DNA of 64,000 nucleotides from positions 130,001 to 194,000 of the forward strand of contig CAUYUJ010018038.1 of assembly GCA_963575745.1 (NCBI GenBank), read 5' to 3'. The stretch is from Prorocentrum cordatum. Taxonomy: Eukaryota; Sar; Dinophyceae; Prorocentrales; Prorocentraceae. The notes beneath the pieces are model-generated. The model saw nothing but the letters and a program-made list of their open reading frames with translations. It made no database searches and was not told the DNA's origin. Below are positions 31,149 to 41,753 of this stretch, piece by piece; position 1 is the first letter of the stretch; every line of letters begins with the position of its first letter. A program made the position numbers and the translations under genes.

Positions 31149-31400
31149 GAGGGGGAGGAGGAGGAGGAGGAGGAGGAGGAGGAGGAGGAGGAGGAGGAGG
31201 AGGAGGAGGAGGAGGAGGAGGAGAGGAAGGAAGGAGGAGGAAGAGGAGGAGGAAGAGGAGGAAGGAGGAGGACTCCCAGGAAGCCTAGAGGAGGGGAGGA
31301 GGAGGAGGCGGCGGAGGAGGAGGAGAAGGACTCCTAGGAAGCCTAGAGGAGGGGAGGAGGAGGAGGAGGAGGAGGAGGAGGAGGAGGAGAAGCAGGAGGA
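31149..31400 (+). repeat. GGA triplet microsatellite
   Basis: (GGA)n with a twice-repeated block CTCC.AGGAAGCCTAGAGGAG (about 31274 and 31331). Confidence 0.9.
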
Positions 31401-31684
31401 GGAATGTTTGGGGGGTGGCGGGGCGCGAGCTGACGTCTAGCCTCAGTTCCCTTCCAGCACGACGAGGGGGCCGAGGGAGGGCCCGAGTAGCGGAGCGAGG
31501 CGAGGGCCCTCCGAAAAAGGGGCGAGGCCCTAAGGCACACGAAGCGAAAGGGGCCGACCGAGACGCCAGAGGGGCCGCGAAAAATCGCGCAGGGGCACCG
31601 AAACAGACAAGCGGGCTCGGCAGCAAGCCTGGGGGGAAAGTGAAAGGGTCCGGTGGCAACTCCTGGGCAGGGCTGGACATAGAC
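31401..31684. other. Unassigned sequence
   Basis: Nothing recognised. Confidence 0.35.
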
Positions 31685-31756
31685 GTTGTTACTTGTTTTG
31701 TTTCCGTTGTGTTGTTCGTTTTGCTCTACCTGTTTTCCTTTACCTCCCTGCCCCCC

Positions 31757-31792
<36 letters not shown>

Positions 31793-31800
31793 AAAAACAG
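31685..31800 (+). repeat. Dispersed repeat with a long A run
   Basis: Same repeat as 5990-6110, but with about 27 uninterrupted A at 31757-31783, followed by GTCCAGCAAAAAAACAGC. Confidence 0.7.
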
Positions 31801-31879
31801 CCCTGGTCGGCAGCAGGCCTGCGGGGAAAGGGAGAAAGTTCGGTGGCGGAGCCTCTCATACCATCTTGTCGGTGCTTGC

Positions 31880-31992
31880 GAGAATCGACGCTAGTCGACG
31901 CCAATCGACGCTGAATCGACGCCCAATCGACGCCCAACTGACGCTAATTCGGCGCAATCTCGTCGACGCCCAGCCTCGAATCGACGCTACTT
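31880..31992 (+). repeat. AATCGACGCC ~11-bp minisatellite
   Basis: About ten degenerate units (TCGACGCCAA, TCGACGCTGA). Confidence 0.8.
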
Positions 31993-32049
31993 AATCAACT
32001 TGAAAGATGGAATTAAGATAGTACGCCAGGCTCCCATGATTTGCTACCG

Positions 32050-32235
32050 AAAGAAGGGGCGGGCCTTCTCAGAAGGCTCGGAAGGCCTCGGGCCGCCCGA
32101 ATCTTCGAAGCCTTCCCCGAAGGCACGAAAAAAACTTCTCGGAAGGCGCGGGGGATCCAGAGAAGTCCGGCCGCCTTCTGAAAGAAGGCATTCCCCTTCT
32201 CACTCCCACCCCCTTTACTCGCCGCCGATAACGAG
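32050..32235. mobile_element. MITE family 4, copy i
   Basis: GGGGCGGGCCTTCTCAGAAG at its outer side and CTTCTCACTCCC...ACTCGCCGCCGATAAC at its inner side match copy iii. The outermost ~30 bp are degenerate. It faces copy ii in inverted orientation, with a membrane-protein-like ORF between them. Confidence 0.6.
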
Positions 32236-32598
32236 CTGGCATCAGCGGCTTCAATCAAGCCACAGCTGCAGCGCATACGAAATCGCGGCGCGAATCGTCG
32301 ACCTCAACCTCCGCATCTCCCACCAGCGCCCGCCTCATACGTCACAGAACCTACCGCTAAGACACAGGAGCGGGAGGGGGGAAAGGTCGAAGGCCAGCTC
32401 CATCTCAGGAGTCCCAGAAGGCTTTCCGCCGACACCGGGGGCACTTGACCGCCCGCTTTGCGGCGGCAATGCTACGCAGTCGAACACAATCTCGACAAAG
32501 TGGGGCAGGCTCAGGAATTGAAGATTGAAGGTCGAGCCGTCGGCCTAGCCGCACAAATGGCTGCGAAGTGCCATGCGCGGCGCGTTCAGCGCATCATC
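32236..32598. other. Unassigned; 3' side of the membrane-type ORF
   Basis: Probable 3' flank of the minus-strand ORF ending at 32599. Nothing else recognised. Confidence 0.35.
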
Positions 32599-33342
32599 TC
32601 AACCACTCCTCTGGAAGAACAGGCCCACCATGCTGAGAGTCCAAGTGGACTGATCCGGAGAGTACATCTTCCTATTCACGAGCTGCATCAAGAGCTTCGT
32701 GCTCAGTTCCACGAGGCACGCGAGCGGGCTCGAGGCCAGCGGCAGGCGTGAGAGGGCCATCGCCGCCTGGCTCGGCAGGCCCAGGCGCGGCAGGCACGAG
32801 GTGAACTGGCGAAGGCCGAACGGGAACAAGAACGCCACGTTGAACCTCAGGGTCGCCTGCAAAGACCCCCGGAGGTCAGTGAGAAACTGGATCACTAGGT
32901 CCGGCATCAGGGCGAACTCGCGCATAGGCACGCTCAGGTTGAACCACAGGCGCAGGAAGATCAACTGAAACAACGGGAGGACGACCCAGAAGCACAACGC
33001 TGGCAGGACCGATGAGGTCAGAAACACCATCGGTAGGCTTCGGCTTAGGCTGAGCGGCAAGAGGAACGTCACGCTGAGCGAGAAGGTCCTCCGCAAGCCC
33101 TTCAAGAAGTACATCAGCAGGACCAGGATCAGCGGGCGTACGCTGAAACTCAGCAGGTCCATCGATAGGGAAACGACGAACGCCACGAGACGCCGCAAGG
33201 TCGTCAGCAGCATGCTGAACGGCAGGTCCGTCGCAATGACGAGCACCAAAGACACGCAAAGTCTCTCGGAACGACTCCAGGGCGGTCGCGCGCGCGGCCC
33301 TGGGCGTCGCCAACCGCCTCTCGGAACCAGATGAAGCAGCAT
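32599..33342 (-). CDS. Hydrophobic (membrane-type) protein, 247 aa
   Basis: An ATG-to-TGA ORF of 247 aa that looks genuinely coding. Third codon positions are strongly G/C biased toward common dinoflagellate choices (CTG, TTC, GTC, AGC, CCG), and amino-acid composition is not repeat-like. After an Arg/Pro-rich start (1-27) come hydrophobic stretches at about 29-48, 51-67, 69-80, 88-130 and 165-180. This suggests several membrane passes, or a fragment of a larger channel- or transporter-like protein. I do not recognise the family. It may be one exon of a longer gene. It is flanked by two inverted MITE family 4 copies (32050-32235 and 33511-33690), which raises the possibility that the whole segment moved as a unit. 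An Ala/Pro-rich alternative frame (33313-32876) is also open but has a weaker codon pattern. Confidence 0.5.
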   Translation of the reverse strand: MLLHLVPRGGWRRPGPRARPPWSRSERLCVSLVLVIATDLPFSMLLTTLRRLVAFVVSLSMDLLSFSVRPLILVLLMYFLKGLRRTFSLSVTFLLPLSLSRSLPMVFLTSSVLPALCFWVVLPLFQLIFLRLWFNLSVPMREFALMPDLVIQFLTDLRGSLQATLRFNVAFLFPFGLRQFTSCLPRLGLPSQAAMALSRLPLASSPLACLVELSTKLLMQLVNRKMYSPDQSTWTLSMVGLFFQRSG

Positions 33343-33510
33343 GCTACCCCCAATTCCTTAAGGCGAGTTTATCAAGAGTACAACGGCAGCGATGGTCTCA
33401 TCGTAGGCACTGGCGCACGCGCCCCAAGCGTGTCGCGCAGGGACCCAAAGGCCCAACAGGGCCGGTCTGAACGCCTCGCACCGCACTGCAACGCCCTCGG
33501 CGCGGCCCCA

Positions 33511-33690
33511 CCCCAACTTCGGCGGCGAGTGAGGGAGGGGGAAGTGAGAAGGAGAAGGCTTTCTCAGAAGGCGGCGGGACTTCTCAGAAACCCTCGCGCC
33601 TTCTGACAAGTTCTCTGCGTCTTCGGGAAGGCTAGGACAACTTCTCACCGGGGGACTTCCGAGCCTTCTCACAAAGCCCGCCCCTGATCA
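33511..33690. mobile_element. MITE family 4, copy ii (inverted)
   Basis: Begins CTTCGGCGGCGAGTGAGG, then GGGAAGTGAGAAGGAGAAGG, and ends near GCCTTCTCACAAAGCCCGCC. It is the reverse complement of copy i in layout. Confidence 0.6.
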
Positions 33691-34265
33691 ATCCCCCCCC
33701 TCCGCCGATCCTCACACGTCGGGCGAACGTCTGCGCGTTCGCGGCAGTCCGAGCCCGGGCCGCAGACTGGCCCATCATCTTGCCGCTGGATCTCCCGGCA
33801 AGGCCGCCCGCTGCCGCACCGCAGCAGGCCCGACATCCACGGCGGCAACTTGGCGCGGAGGGGAACGTGGATTCGCGCTGATTTGGGACGGGTCGGGGGG
33901 ATGGGGACTACCTCGACTACGCCTGTAGGTCCAATACTATTTTGCCCTCGCGGGCTCCCCGCTGTTCTCCGTTCTCTCTGCACCTCCAATTCCGCTTATT
34001 CATGGATTCTGGCGACATAATATTTTCCACACTGCCATGCGTTGTTTTCCACAGACGCTGCAATCTAGGTCTAAAGTCCGCTCAACGTCGAGAAAGGAGG
34101 AGGACCAGCGAAAGCCCAAGACTCACCGACGAGTCTGATAATCCTGGACCGTGCTGGAACGCCATTCCTGGGACCTCAACGCCGCGAACTACCCTTACTT
34201 CTATGTCTCGACGATCCTGAGTCGCGTCAGAACACCGTTCCCCGGACTTGAATCAACACCACGAA
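33691..34265. repeat. Unassigned, with ~70-bp repeat units at 34125-34265
   Basis: AACGCCGCGAA and CGCGTCAGAACACC occur here and at 52790-52930. Confidence 0.45.
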
Positions 34266-35590
34266 TCAACGAAACTGCTGCGCACTTACAGCCCGACATC
34301 TTCCCAGAGCGCTATGTCTGGGACATTGGCCATGAGAAACCTTGAAACTGCTGTCAACTCGTAAAACGCATGAGAAAGGGGGGGGATTGTTTTTGGCCTC
34401 GGCGCTATCACCTCTGACCACTCCGACGAACACGAACTCCAGGAAGACCAGGCCGAACGGCTCGACGACCGGGTACGGCATGACAACAACGATGGGAACT
34501 GCCGTGACCATGACCTGCAGTGACTGCTAAAAGCCGAAGCCGTCCAGGTCGCTCTCGTCGAGCGGGTCTGCGCTGGAGTCGTCGGACCGAGCCACCGCGA
34601 ACCGAAAGAACAACGCCCCAGCATCCGCCACTCCTGTCCTTGGCAGGCTCCCACTTGCATAATCACTGCAGCCGAACAAGCGGCCTTCACCAGGATCGAC
34701 GGGGAGTCCCCGCAGGATCCACGACGGGGCGGCGAGAGAGGGCAAGGGGCCCTCCCTCTACGGCACCGAACTGCTCGCCAGCACGTGCACTTCCCCTCCC
34801 TCAGAGCCTTCAGCCGCAGGGGGACGGCCGCGCGGCAGGACGAAAAGACAGTAGCGCCGCACGTGCACCTGGCGCCTGCAGCGTCCAGCCTCGCCCAGCT
34901 GCCCGCACCAGGAACGAGGGCAGGAGCTTCAAAGCGAAACTGAAATTGAAAACCTCCACGGCCGTCAAGCCCAGGAACAGCATGAGCGGCCAGAACATCA
35001 GCTCCAGGGTTCCCGAAGCTCGGCTCCACGCCATTTGGCAATTGCTCCTGAGGCTCCAGTAGCCGATCCGCGAGCGCGAAAGGAGGTGCCAGGCGCGCGG
35101 ACTTCTGGAGGCTCCTCAGCTCCTGGCAGCGGACCTCGGGGCCTGGTGCCTGCGCAGAATGCTCGGCGAGGTTACGGAGAAGGATGTCGGCGTCGGTCAG
35201 AGGAGCCTCCAGTACTCCATCTCGGGCTTGCAGCTGTGCCCGCAGGACTGATTCGATGCTCCTCCACCGTCGGCGAAGCTCGTCTCCTCGCAGGTCATCA
35301 GACTCCCCGCCGAATAACACACTGCGCAACCTGTCGTTCTCGCGAACTTGCACCGCGAGCCGCTCCTCGAGGTCACGGAGCTTGTGATGGGCCGCCGCCA
35401 GTCCAGCGTCTGCCGCCGCCAGCGCCCGCTGCTGGACCGCCGTACGGGCGGCACGTGACCTCCGATACCACCCAGAATCACCGTCAGGCGACTCCGCCCG
35501 CACCATCTCAAGCTCTCCAGTCCCCTGCAGCGCCACACTCCGGGCCGGCAATGCGCGGGGGAAAATGTCGACCAGGGGGCTTGAGGCTGG
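34266..35590 (-). pseudogene. Decayed retrogene downstream of a relict spliced leader
   Basis: The long frame is open from 35551 to 34286. Its first ATG is at 35506, about 85 nt after the relict spliced leader (35591-35612). The first ~150 codons read as a real protein: a polar start, then Ala/Leu/Glu/Arg-rich coiled coil (LRDLEERLAVQVREN and similar). Coding signal then moves between frames. A membrane-like stretch (MFWPLMLFLGLTAVEVFNFS) lies in another frame at about 34995-34930. A third frame carries 34745-34527 and then MVTAVPIVVVM...LVFLEFVFVGVV at 34511-34400. This pattern fits a processed mRNA copy that has since gained frameshifts. Family unknown. The downstream 3' boundary and any poly(A) were not found. 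Confidence 0.45.
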
Positions 35591-35612
35591 CTTGAGCCAA
35601 ACTGGCTACGGA
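35591..35612 (-). other. Relict dinoflagellate spliced leader (21/22 nt)
   Basis: The minus strand reads TCCGTAGCCA, then G, then TTTGGCTCAAG. This is the 22-nt DinoSL with a single T-to-G change. Genomic SL sequence joined to coding sequence is the known mark of a trans-spliced mRNA that was reverse-transcribed and reinserted. A GGA microsatellite begins just upstream (35619). Confidence 0.85.
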
Positions 35613-36075
35613 GGAAGGGGAGGAGGAGAGGAGGAGGAGGAGGAGGAGGAGGAGGAGGAGGAGGAGGATGAGGAGAAGGCGGGAGAGAGGAGAGGAGGAG
35701 GAGGAGGAGAGGGTAGGAGGGAGGAGGAGAAGGAAGGAGGAGGGAGGAGGTGGAGGAGGGGAGGAGGAGGAGGAGGCGGAGGAGGAGGGAGGAAAGAGCG
35801 GAGGAGGCGGAAGGAGGAGAAGAGGAAGAGGAGGAGGAGGAGGAGGAGGAGGAGGAGGAGAGAGAGAGAGGAGGAGGAGGAGGAGGAGGAGGAGGAGGAG
35901 GAGGAGAAGGAGGAGGAGGAGGAGGAGGAGGAGGAGGAGGTGGCGGAGGAGGAGGAGTGCGGAGCGCCTGCCCGGGCTGGAGCGCGCACTGCGCGGGCTG
36001 CCGGAAAGGATGAGGAGGATGAGAGAGGACGAGAAAGAGAGGAGCAGGAAAAGAAGGGGGAGGAGGAGGAGGACG
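35613..36075 (+). repeat. GGA triplet microsatellite (~450 bp)
   Basis: (GGA)n with GAGAGA and GGGAGGAGG variants. All frames are open, giving Glu/Arg/Gly runs. Confidence 0.95.
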
Positions 36076-36885
36076 TATTCCTCCTCCTGATCAGGTTATT
36101 GGATTCTGCATTTCGATCGGTCCCTCCTCCTCTCACACCGCCTGGCTGGCGCATATTATGTGCCCATGAGGGCCCTCTTCTTTGCTTGTTCTCATTGCCT
36201 GACCAGTGGCTGTGCCAGCCAGGTGTGATGTGTGGCTCACTCCGCATAAGTCGGCGATCTCTTTTGAATCCTAACGCTTCAGGCTCTGACCTTGAGTTAG
36301 CGCAACGTCAAAAGAAAGGGTTCTGGGGACAGGGCTGGAGATCGATGGAGGAGAAAATGAAGGAGCAGGAGGAGGCCAGGCTGGAGGACACGACCCCACT
36401 CTTGCCCAGCGCTTCACGACGCCTGCTGTCCCTCGACTCGCGCTGGAGTTTCCACGGCTTCTCCAGACTCATACGGGCATCCCTGGGTCTACCTCGACCC
36501 GTCTCGGCTCGCGCAAAGCTGCCTCGACTTGTCTGGATTGACCCCACGCGAATCATCTGGAGACGCCCGCGGGACGCAGAAGGACACGCTTGTATCACGC
36601 ACCCCCCCTGGAGGAAGACGCTCACACCGCACGAACAGTGCTGACATCTGACATTGTGTCGTTACCCTGGCGGCATGGCCAGACAGCGCGCTCGCCACCA
36701 AGCATGCTCCTCCGTCTCCTCCTACCAGAGATTAGAAGTGAGACCAAAGTGAAGCGGAGACCTCCGGGAATAGGCTTCGATCTCGCGCTCGTGCCTTGCG
36801 TTCGGGCAAGGCGCGAAGCCGCGTGCGCGGGTGAGAGCAGAAGACGCTCCTCCCGTCCGGGTGGCGGTTTGGGGCCCGCGGTTGT
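36076..36885. other. Unassigned; ~90-bp inverted-repeat segment
   Basis: CACCGCCTGGCTGGC (36137) is inverted near 36213 (GCCAGCCAGGTGTG). The plus frame through 36644 is open but unrecognised. Confidence 0.4.
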
Positions 36886-37140
36886 CCAGCGGTTGTCCAG
36901 AGGTTGTCCCGTGGTTGTCCCGTCGTTATCCTTTGGTTGTCCGTGGTTGTCCCGATAGTTGTTTCGACGGGTGTCCCGATGGTTGTCCCGATGGTTGTCC
37001 CGATGGTTGTTTCGACGGTTGTCCCAACGGTTGTCCCGATGGTTGTCCCGATGGCTGTGCCGATGGTTGTGCCGATGGTTGACCCGACGGTTGTCCCGAT
37101 GGTTGTCCCGATAATTGTCCTGACGGTTGTCCCGATGGTA
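36886..37140 (+). repeat. GGTTGTCCCGAT 12-mer array (~20 copies)
   Basis: A regular 12-bp period with few variants. Divisible by three, so several frames are open. Confidence 0.95.
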
Positions 37141-37375
37141 GGTCGGTTCATTGATAGTGAGATCGACAGATCGATGGTGAGGCCGAGGAATACATATATC
37201 GTTGATCGTGAGATCGGCGGACACATAGCGATATCTAATCTAGATCCCTATATATGGATAGATAGAACGATCGACACATCAATTGGTCTTTAGACCCACC
37301 CAAGTAGCTGGAAACTAAGAACCTCTTCGGCGACCTTATTGACGGACAGCTACTTATCCGCGGCACCCGCTGCAC
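37141..37375. other. Unassigned, ATCGAT-rich
   Basis: GATCGACAGATCGATGG and similar short motifs. No gene. Confidence 0.35.
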
Positions 37376-37645
37376 CCGCTGCACGACGACGACGACGATG
37401 ACGACGACGTGACGACTACGATTTCGACTCCGATTACGACTACGACTACGACTTCAAACACGACTACGATCACGACTGCAATCAAGACTACAATCGCGAT
37501 TACAGTCACGGTTGCAATCACGAGGAGGAATGAGGTGAGAAGGACGAGGAAGAAGAGGAGCAAGAGGAGGAGGAGGAGGAGGAGGAGGAGGAGGAGGAGA
37601 AGGGGCGGAAGGAGGAGGAAGAGCAGGAGGAGGAGGGGCGAGTTG
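37376..37645 (+). repeat. GAC/TAC degenerate triplet tract, then GGA microsatellite
   Basis: 37383-37520 is a period-3 tract (ACGACTACGACT). 37550-37645 is (GGA)n. Confidence 0.85.
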
Positions 37646-38478
37646 GTTCCCCGCCTAGAGAAACAGGGGGGGGCTCAAAACTAAAGACCTCCTGACGCTA
37701 GTGACATCATCGATAAATGGATAGTGTCACCTCGATATCCGCCGATCCGGCGTGTGAGATAAAAGAGCTCAGCCTGAGCTTCAGCTCTGCTGAGGGGGTT
37801 GCCAGGGTGGCTCTGCCCGGGGAAAAGGGAGGGGGCGGGGCAGAATCTGTTTCGCTGGGCTGGGACCAGAGCTGGGCCAGGGCGGGCTGGGGCCGGGGCC
37901 AGAGCCAGGGCAGGGGCTGGGGCCCCTGGGGCCGAGGCTGGGGCCAAGGCAGGGGCCCGGGCTGGGGCCGGTTGAGTGCAGCCCTTCAAGCAGGGGAGGA
38001 GAGGACGGATGGAAGGGGGAGGGAGGAGGATGGACCACGGGAGAGATTCTCAGAGGGGCTAGGAGCAGAAAACACGTGGCAGAACCAAACGCGCAGATTG
38101 GGTGGGCAGACCCCAGCAGGCGGGTCGGGAAGGCGGGCCCAATATCGGCCTGGCCAGGATCGGTGCAACTACGTGCAGCTGGTGCCCTCCAAAGATCGGG
38201 TCGGCTTGAAAGCGGATCGGAGCGCGCCTAGAAACGTCGCGGAATCGGATCGGGATCGGACCGCCTGGGATCGCAGACAGAACGCGACCCCTGCGGACCA
38301 AGAGGCGGGATCAGTCCATGATGGATCGGATCGGATCGGGATCGGAATCGAGATGTGGGAATGAGACAGGATGGAATCGGACCGCGAGCAGCCCTGCCTG
38401 ATCACCTTGATGCGTTGGGCAGCCCTCCTGGGGTCGCCGAGGCCCTCCGCAGGTCCTCCAGAGGCCTCCAGAGCCCAC

Positions 38479-38516
<38 letters not shown>

Positions 38517-38990
38517 GCAGCCGCCGCCGGGAAGCAGGCGTCCCTGCAAGGGAGGCTGGCGCGCTAGTGGCGCGCAGGCCTTCTGCGAAGGCCACTCGAT
38601 GTGGGATCGGGCCAAAAACAAGTCAAATATGGAACGGTTGCACGAGACGTCGTGCGTTCATCGCCAAGCGTGCTGCATAAAACTACTCCCATTCCCCTGC
38701 CAAACAATCTAACTCGATGCCGCGTGTGCCCACGAGCTCCAGCCAGCGAGCTTTGCATATGACACCTAACAGAAGCATCCCAAAATCCCCCCCATACGTC
38801 AGCGATGCGAGTTTCACCAGTGCGCGGCCTCAGAGGTCCCACCTGCCCCCTTCCCTGAGGTCGGGCATGTCCCACTACAGGCGGATTTTGGAAGAACAGC
38901 CAAAAATAGTCAACATATACTCCAACAGAAACAAAATTACTCACTGCGTGGAGCTCCCCATATGTGCATCCTTTTTTAAAGGTAATATTG
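37646..38990. other. Unassigned; GGGGCC, GATCGG and GA tracts
   Basis: GGGGCC-rich 37870-37970, GATCGGATCGGGATCGG-type 38200-38350, (GA)n 38480-38516. No convincing gene. Confidence 0.4.
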
Positions 38991-38994
38991 TATA

Positions 38995-39195
38995 TGGGTC
39001 TACAGGAACACACGTAAAACACCAAGGACTCGTGCCCCAGGAGAGGCCCAGTATATAGGAACAAAAGTAAAACAATTAGGATTGCTTACACAGGAGAAGG
39101 ACAATATATAGAAACATACGTAGAACATCAAAGAATCGTGCTCCAGGTGAGGCCCAATCGATAGGAGCATACGTAAAACACATGGGATTGGAGCC
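38995..39195 (+). repeat. ~60-bp tandem repeat (ATACGTAAAACACA)
   Basis: Three units with ACGTAAAACACC, CGTGCCCCAGGAGAGGCCCA and TATATAGGAA. An inverted fragment lies at 43160-43260. Confidence 0.75.
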
Positions 39196-39465
39196 ACTCC
39201 TGTTGCCTTCTGAGGCCTACTGCTCCTGGGGCCTCTCGGGGCCTCCTGTTGCCTTCCGAGGCCTCCTGGCACTTCCTGTTGCCTCCTGGGGCCACCTGTG
39301 GTTTCCGGAGGCCTTCTGGAGCTTCCTGGGGCATCCTGGAGCCTCTTGGGACATCCTGTGGCCTCTTGAATCTTTCTATGGCCTCCTGATGCCTCCTGGG
39401 ACCTCATGTGGTCTCCTGGGGCCTCCTGGAGCCTGTTGGAGCCTCCTGTGGCATCCTGAGAAGAA
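39196..39465 (+). repeat. GCCTCCTGGGGCCTC ~10-14 bp minisatellite
   Basis: Degenerate CTCCTGGGGC units. Confidence 0.8.
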
Positions 39466-39477
39466 TCTGCGCCCACG

Positions 39478-40320
39478 AGCCTGGCCACCAAAACAGGCAA
39501 ACCGATCGAGACGTCCTCAAAATCTGGCCCACCTGGGGGGTGAAAATGAGCGCCTCGCTCGAGACATCCTCCAAATCTGCTCCGAAAGCGAAAGATGTTG
39601 GGCACAGAAACAGGCAAACCGCCTGAGACATCCCCACAAAATGGCCGCGAACGAGCCCGTGCAACCACCCCTGGCGGCTCCCCTTAGGGCCACGAGCCTG
39701 GCCACCAAAACAAGCAAACCGATCGAGACATCCTCAAAATCTGGCCCACCTGGGGGGTGAAAATGAGCGCCACGCTCGAGACATCCTCCAAATCTGCTCC
39801 GAAAGCGAAGGATGTTGAGCCCAGAAACAAGCAAACCGCCTGAGACATCCCCACAAAATGGCCGCGAACGAGCCCGTGCAAACACCCCTGGCGGCTCCCC
39901 TTAGGGCCACGAGCCTGGCCACCAAAACAAGCAAACCGATCGAGACATCCTCAAAATCTGGCCCACCTGGGGGGTGAAAATTAGCGCCTCGCTCGAGACA
40001 TCCTCCAAATCTGCTCCGAAAGCGAAGGATTTTGGGCCCAGAAACAAGCAAACCGCCTGAGACATCCCCACAAAATGGCCGCGAACGAGCCCGTGCAACC
40101 ACCCCTGGCGGCTCACCTTAGGGGTGCTGAAACCAGCGCCCCGCCTGAGACATCCTCACAATCTGCTCTCCAAGCGAACGATGTTGGGCACAGAAACAAG
40201 CAAACAACCTGAGACATCCCCACAAAATGGCCGCGAACGAGCCCGTGCAACCACCCCTGGCGGCTCCCCTTAGGGGTGCTGAAACCAGCGCCCCGCTTGA
40301 TACATCCTCCAAATCTGATG
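39478..40320 (+). repeat. ~217-bp tandem repeat, 3 full plus partial copies
   Basis: GAGCCTGGCCACCAAAACA starts at 39478, 39693 and 39911. Each unit has three GAGACATCC motifs. Shortened units continue to 40320. Confidence 0.95.
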
Positions 40321-40500
40321 TGTGTTGAGTAAGTCTGAGTATGAGTAGGTCTGAGTATGAGTATGCCTGAGTATGAGTAAGTCTGTGTATGAGTAAGTCT
40401 GTGTATGAGTAAGTCTGGGTATGAGTAGGTCTGTGTATGAGAAAGTTCTGAGTATGAGTAAGTCTGAGTATGAGTAAGTCTGAGTATGAGGAGGGGAGGA
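40321..40500 (+). repeat. GAGTATGAGTAAGTCT ~16-bp repeat
   Basis: About ten units of GAGTAAGTCTGAGTAT with small variants. Confidence 0.9.
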
Positions 40501-41512
40501 GGAAAGAGGAGGAAGGAGGAGGAGTAGGAGGCGTCCAAGTAATAACAAGAACCCCATCTTAGGATATGGGGAAAAAATCGAAGGTCCCCGGACAATGTTT
40601 GACTACTTTTGAAGATCCCTCCTGCAGAGGGACATGCCCGACTTAAACCTGACCCCTTCCCCAAGGACAACGGGCCCCATAGGCCGAGACCAAGGACAAA
40701 CGCCAATCAACCGATCAATCACAATTTGTACGCCGCGCATGCACCGCACCTCGGCTCCAAAGTGCCCGCCGACTGGAGGCGCAGGTCTGGCGAGTGCCTT
40801 CCACTCGCGCGAGATGTCACGCGCGGGACAGAGAAACCCATCTCGTCGGAGACCCAGGGTCGATCCCCCTCGATCCCCGACGCTCGGGGGCCGGTCCACT
40901 GGCTCGCCAGCCAGAGCGCTCGGAAGCTCCAACGCAGCCAGCCAGCCTCCTCACGCACAGTAAAGGGGGAGGAGGGTGAGGAGGAGAAGGAGGAGGAGGA
41001 GGACGACGACGACGACGAGGGCGAGGAAGAGGGGGACAAGGATATCTCTTCGGACCGCGAGCTCCAGCCCACATACACCCATGGTGGTGGGCGAGGCCAC
41101 CATGGGGTGTCAGCGGGGGGCCTGGATCCGCTCCACCGCCACGCGGGAGGCTGACCAACCCAGGACCCCCCCGACCGCGAACGGGTCCACACTGAGCTCG
41201 ACGAGCGAGCCAGCGTTCGCAAGCAGTCTCCGCCGCCGGCTGTATCAGGGCGCGCCGCGCCGCGCCCTGGGCCGTCGGCCGCGCCAGTGCACCGCGCCCG
41301 CGCTGCCGCCGACCCGCCGCCACCCCGAAAGTCTGCCACGGGAGGAGACCCAGACTCCGCGCGCCCAGGCGCCGCAGGCGTCAGCGCGGGCCGCGGGGGG
41401 AGGTCGTCGGCCCACTCCACTCGTCCTTCATGGACGCGTCCGGGCCCGCTGCCGCCGCGCCCCTCGGAGCCCCGCCCCGCGGCGCAGGGGCTGCTGCGCC
41501 AGCACCCGAAAG
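40501..41512. other. Unassigned; GGA and GAC tracts at 40970-41030
   Basis: Open frames on both strands are GC-rich and unrecognised. Confidence 0.35.
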
Positions 41513-41753
41513 AGGCCTCCTGGATAGGGGTCGAAGCAGGTGGGGTCGGAGGATCGCGCCGCATCACCGATGCATCGGCAATGAATCGGCGATGCCTCGG
41601 CGATGCACCAGCGATGCATCGTCGACGTCGGCGATGCATCGGCGACGTCGACGTGAAGAGAAGTCGGGCTCCGCGTCGAGCCGCATCGCCGATGCATCGG
41701 CGATGCGGCGCGATCCGCCGACCCCGTCTGCTCCGACCCCATCTGGGAGGCCT
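41513..41753. mobile_element. MITE-like family 3, copy 2 (intact)
   Basis: A 241-bp element with long imperfect terminal inverted repeats. The left end starts AGGCCTCC and continues GGGGTCGAAGCAGGTGGGGT. The right end is the inverse, finishing GGAGGCCT. The interior is made of GATGCATCGGCGATGC-type palindromes, so the whole strand should fold into a strong hairpin. No transposase, so non-autonomous. No clear target duplication beyond AG on each side. Confidence 0.75.

Noticed and set aside
35565-36644. 359-aa Glu/Arg/Gly-rich frame
   Set aside because: Mostly the GGA microsatellite; the non-repetitive tail is unrecognised.
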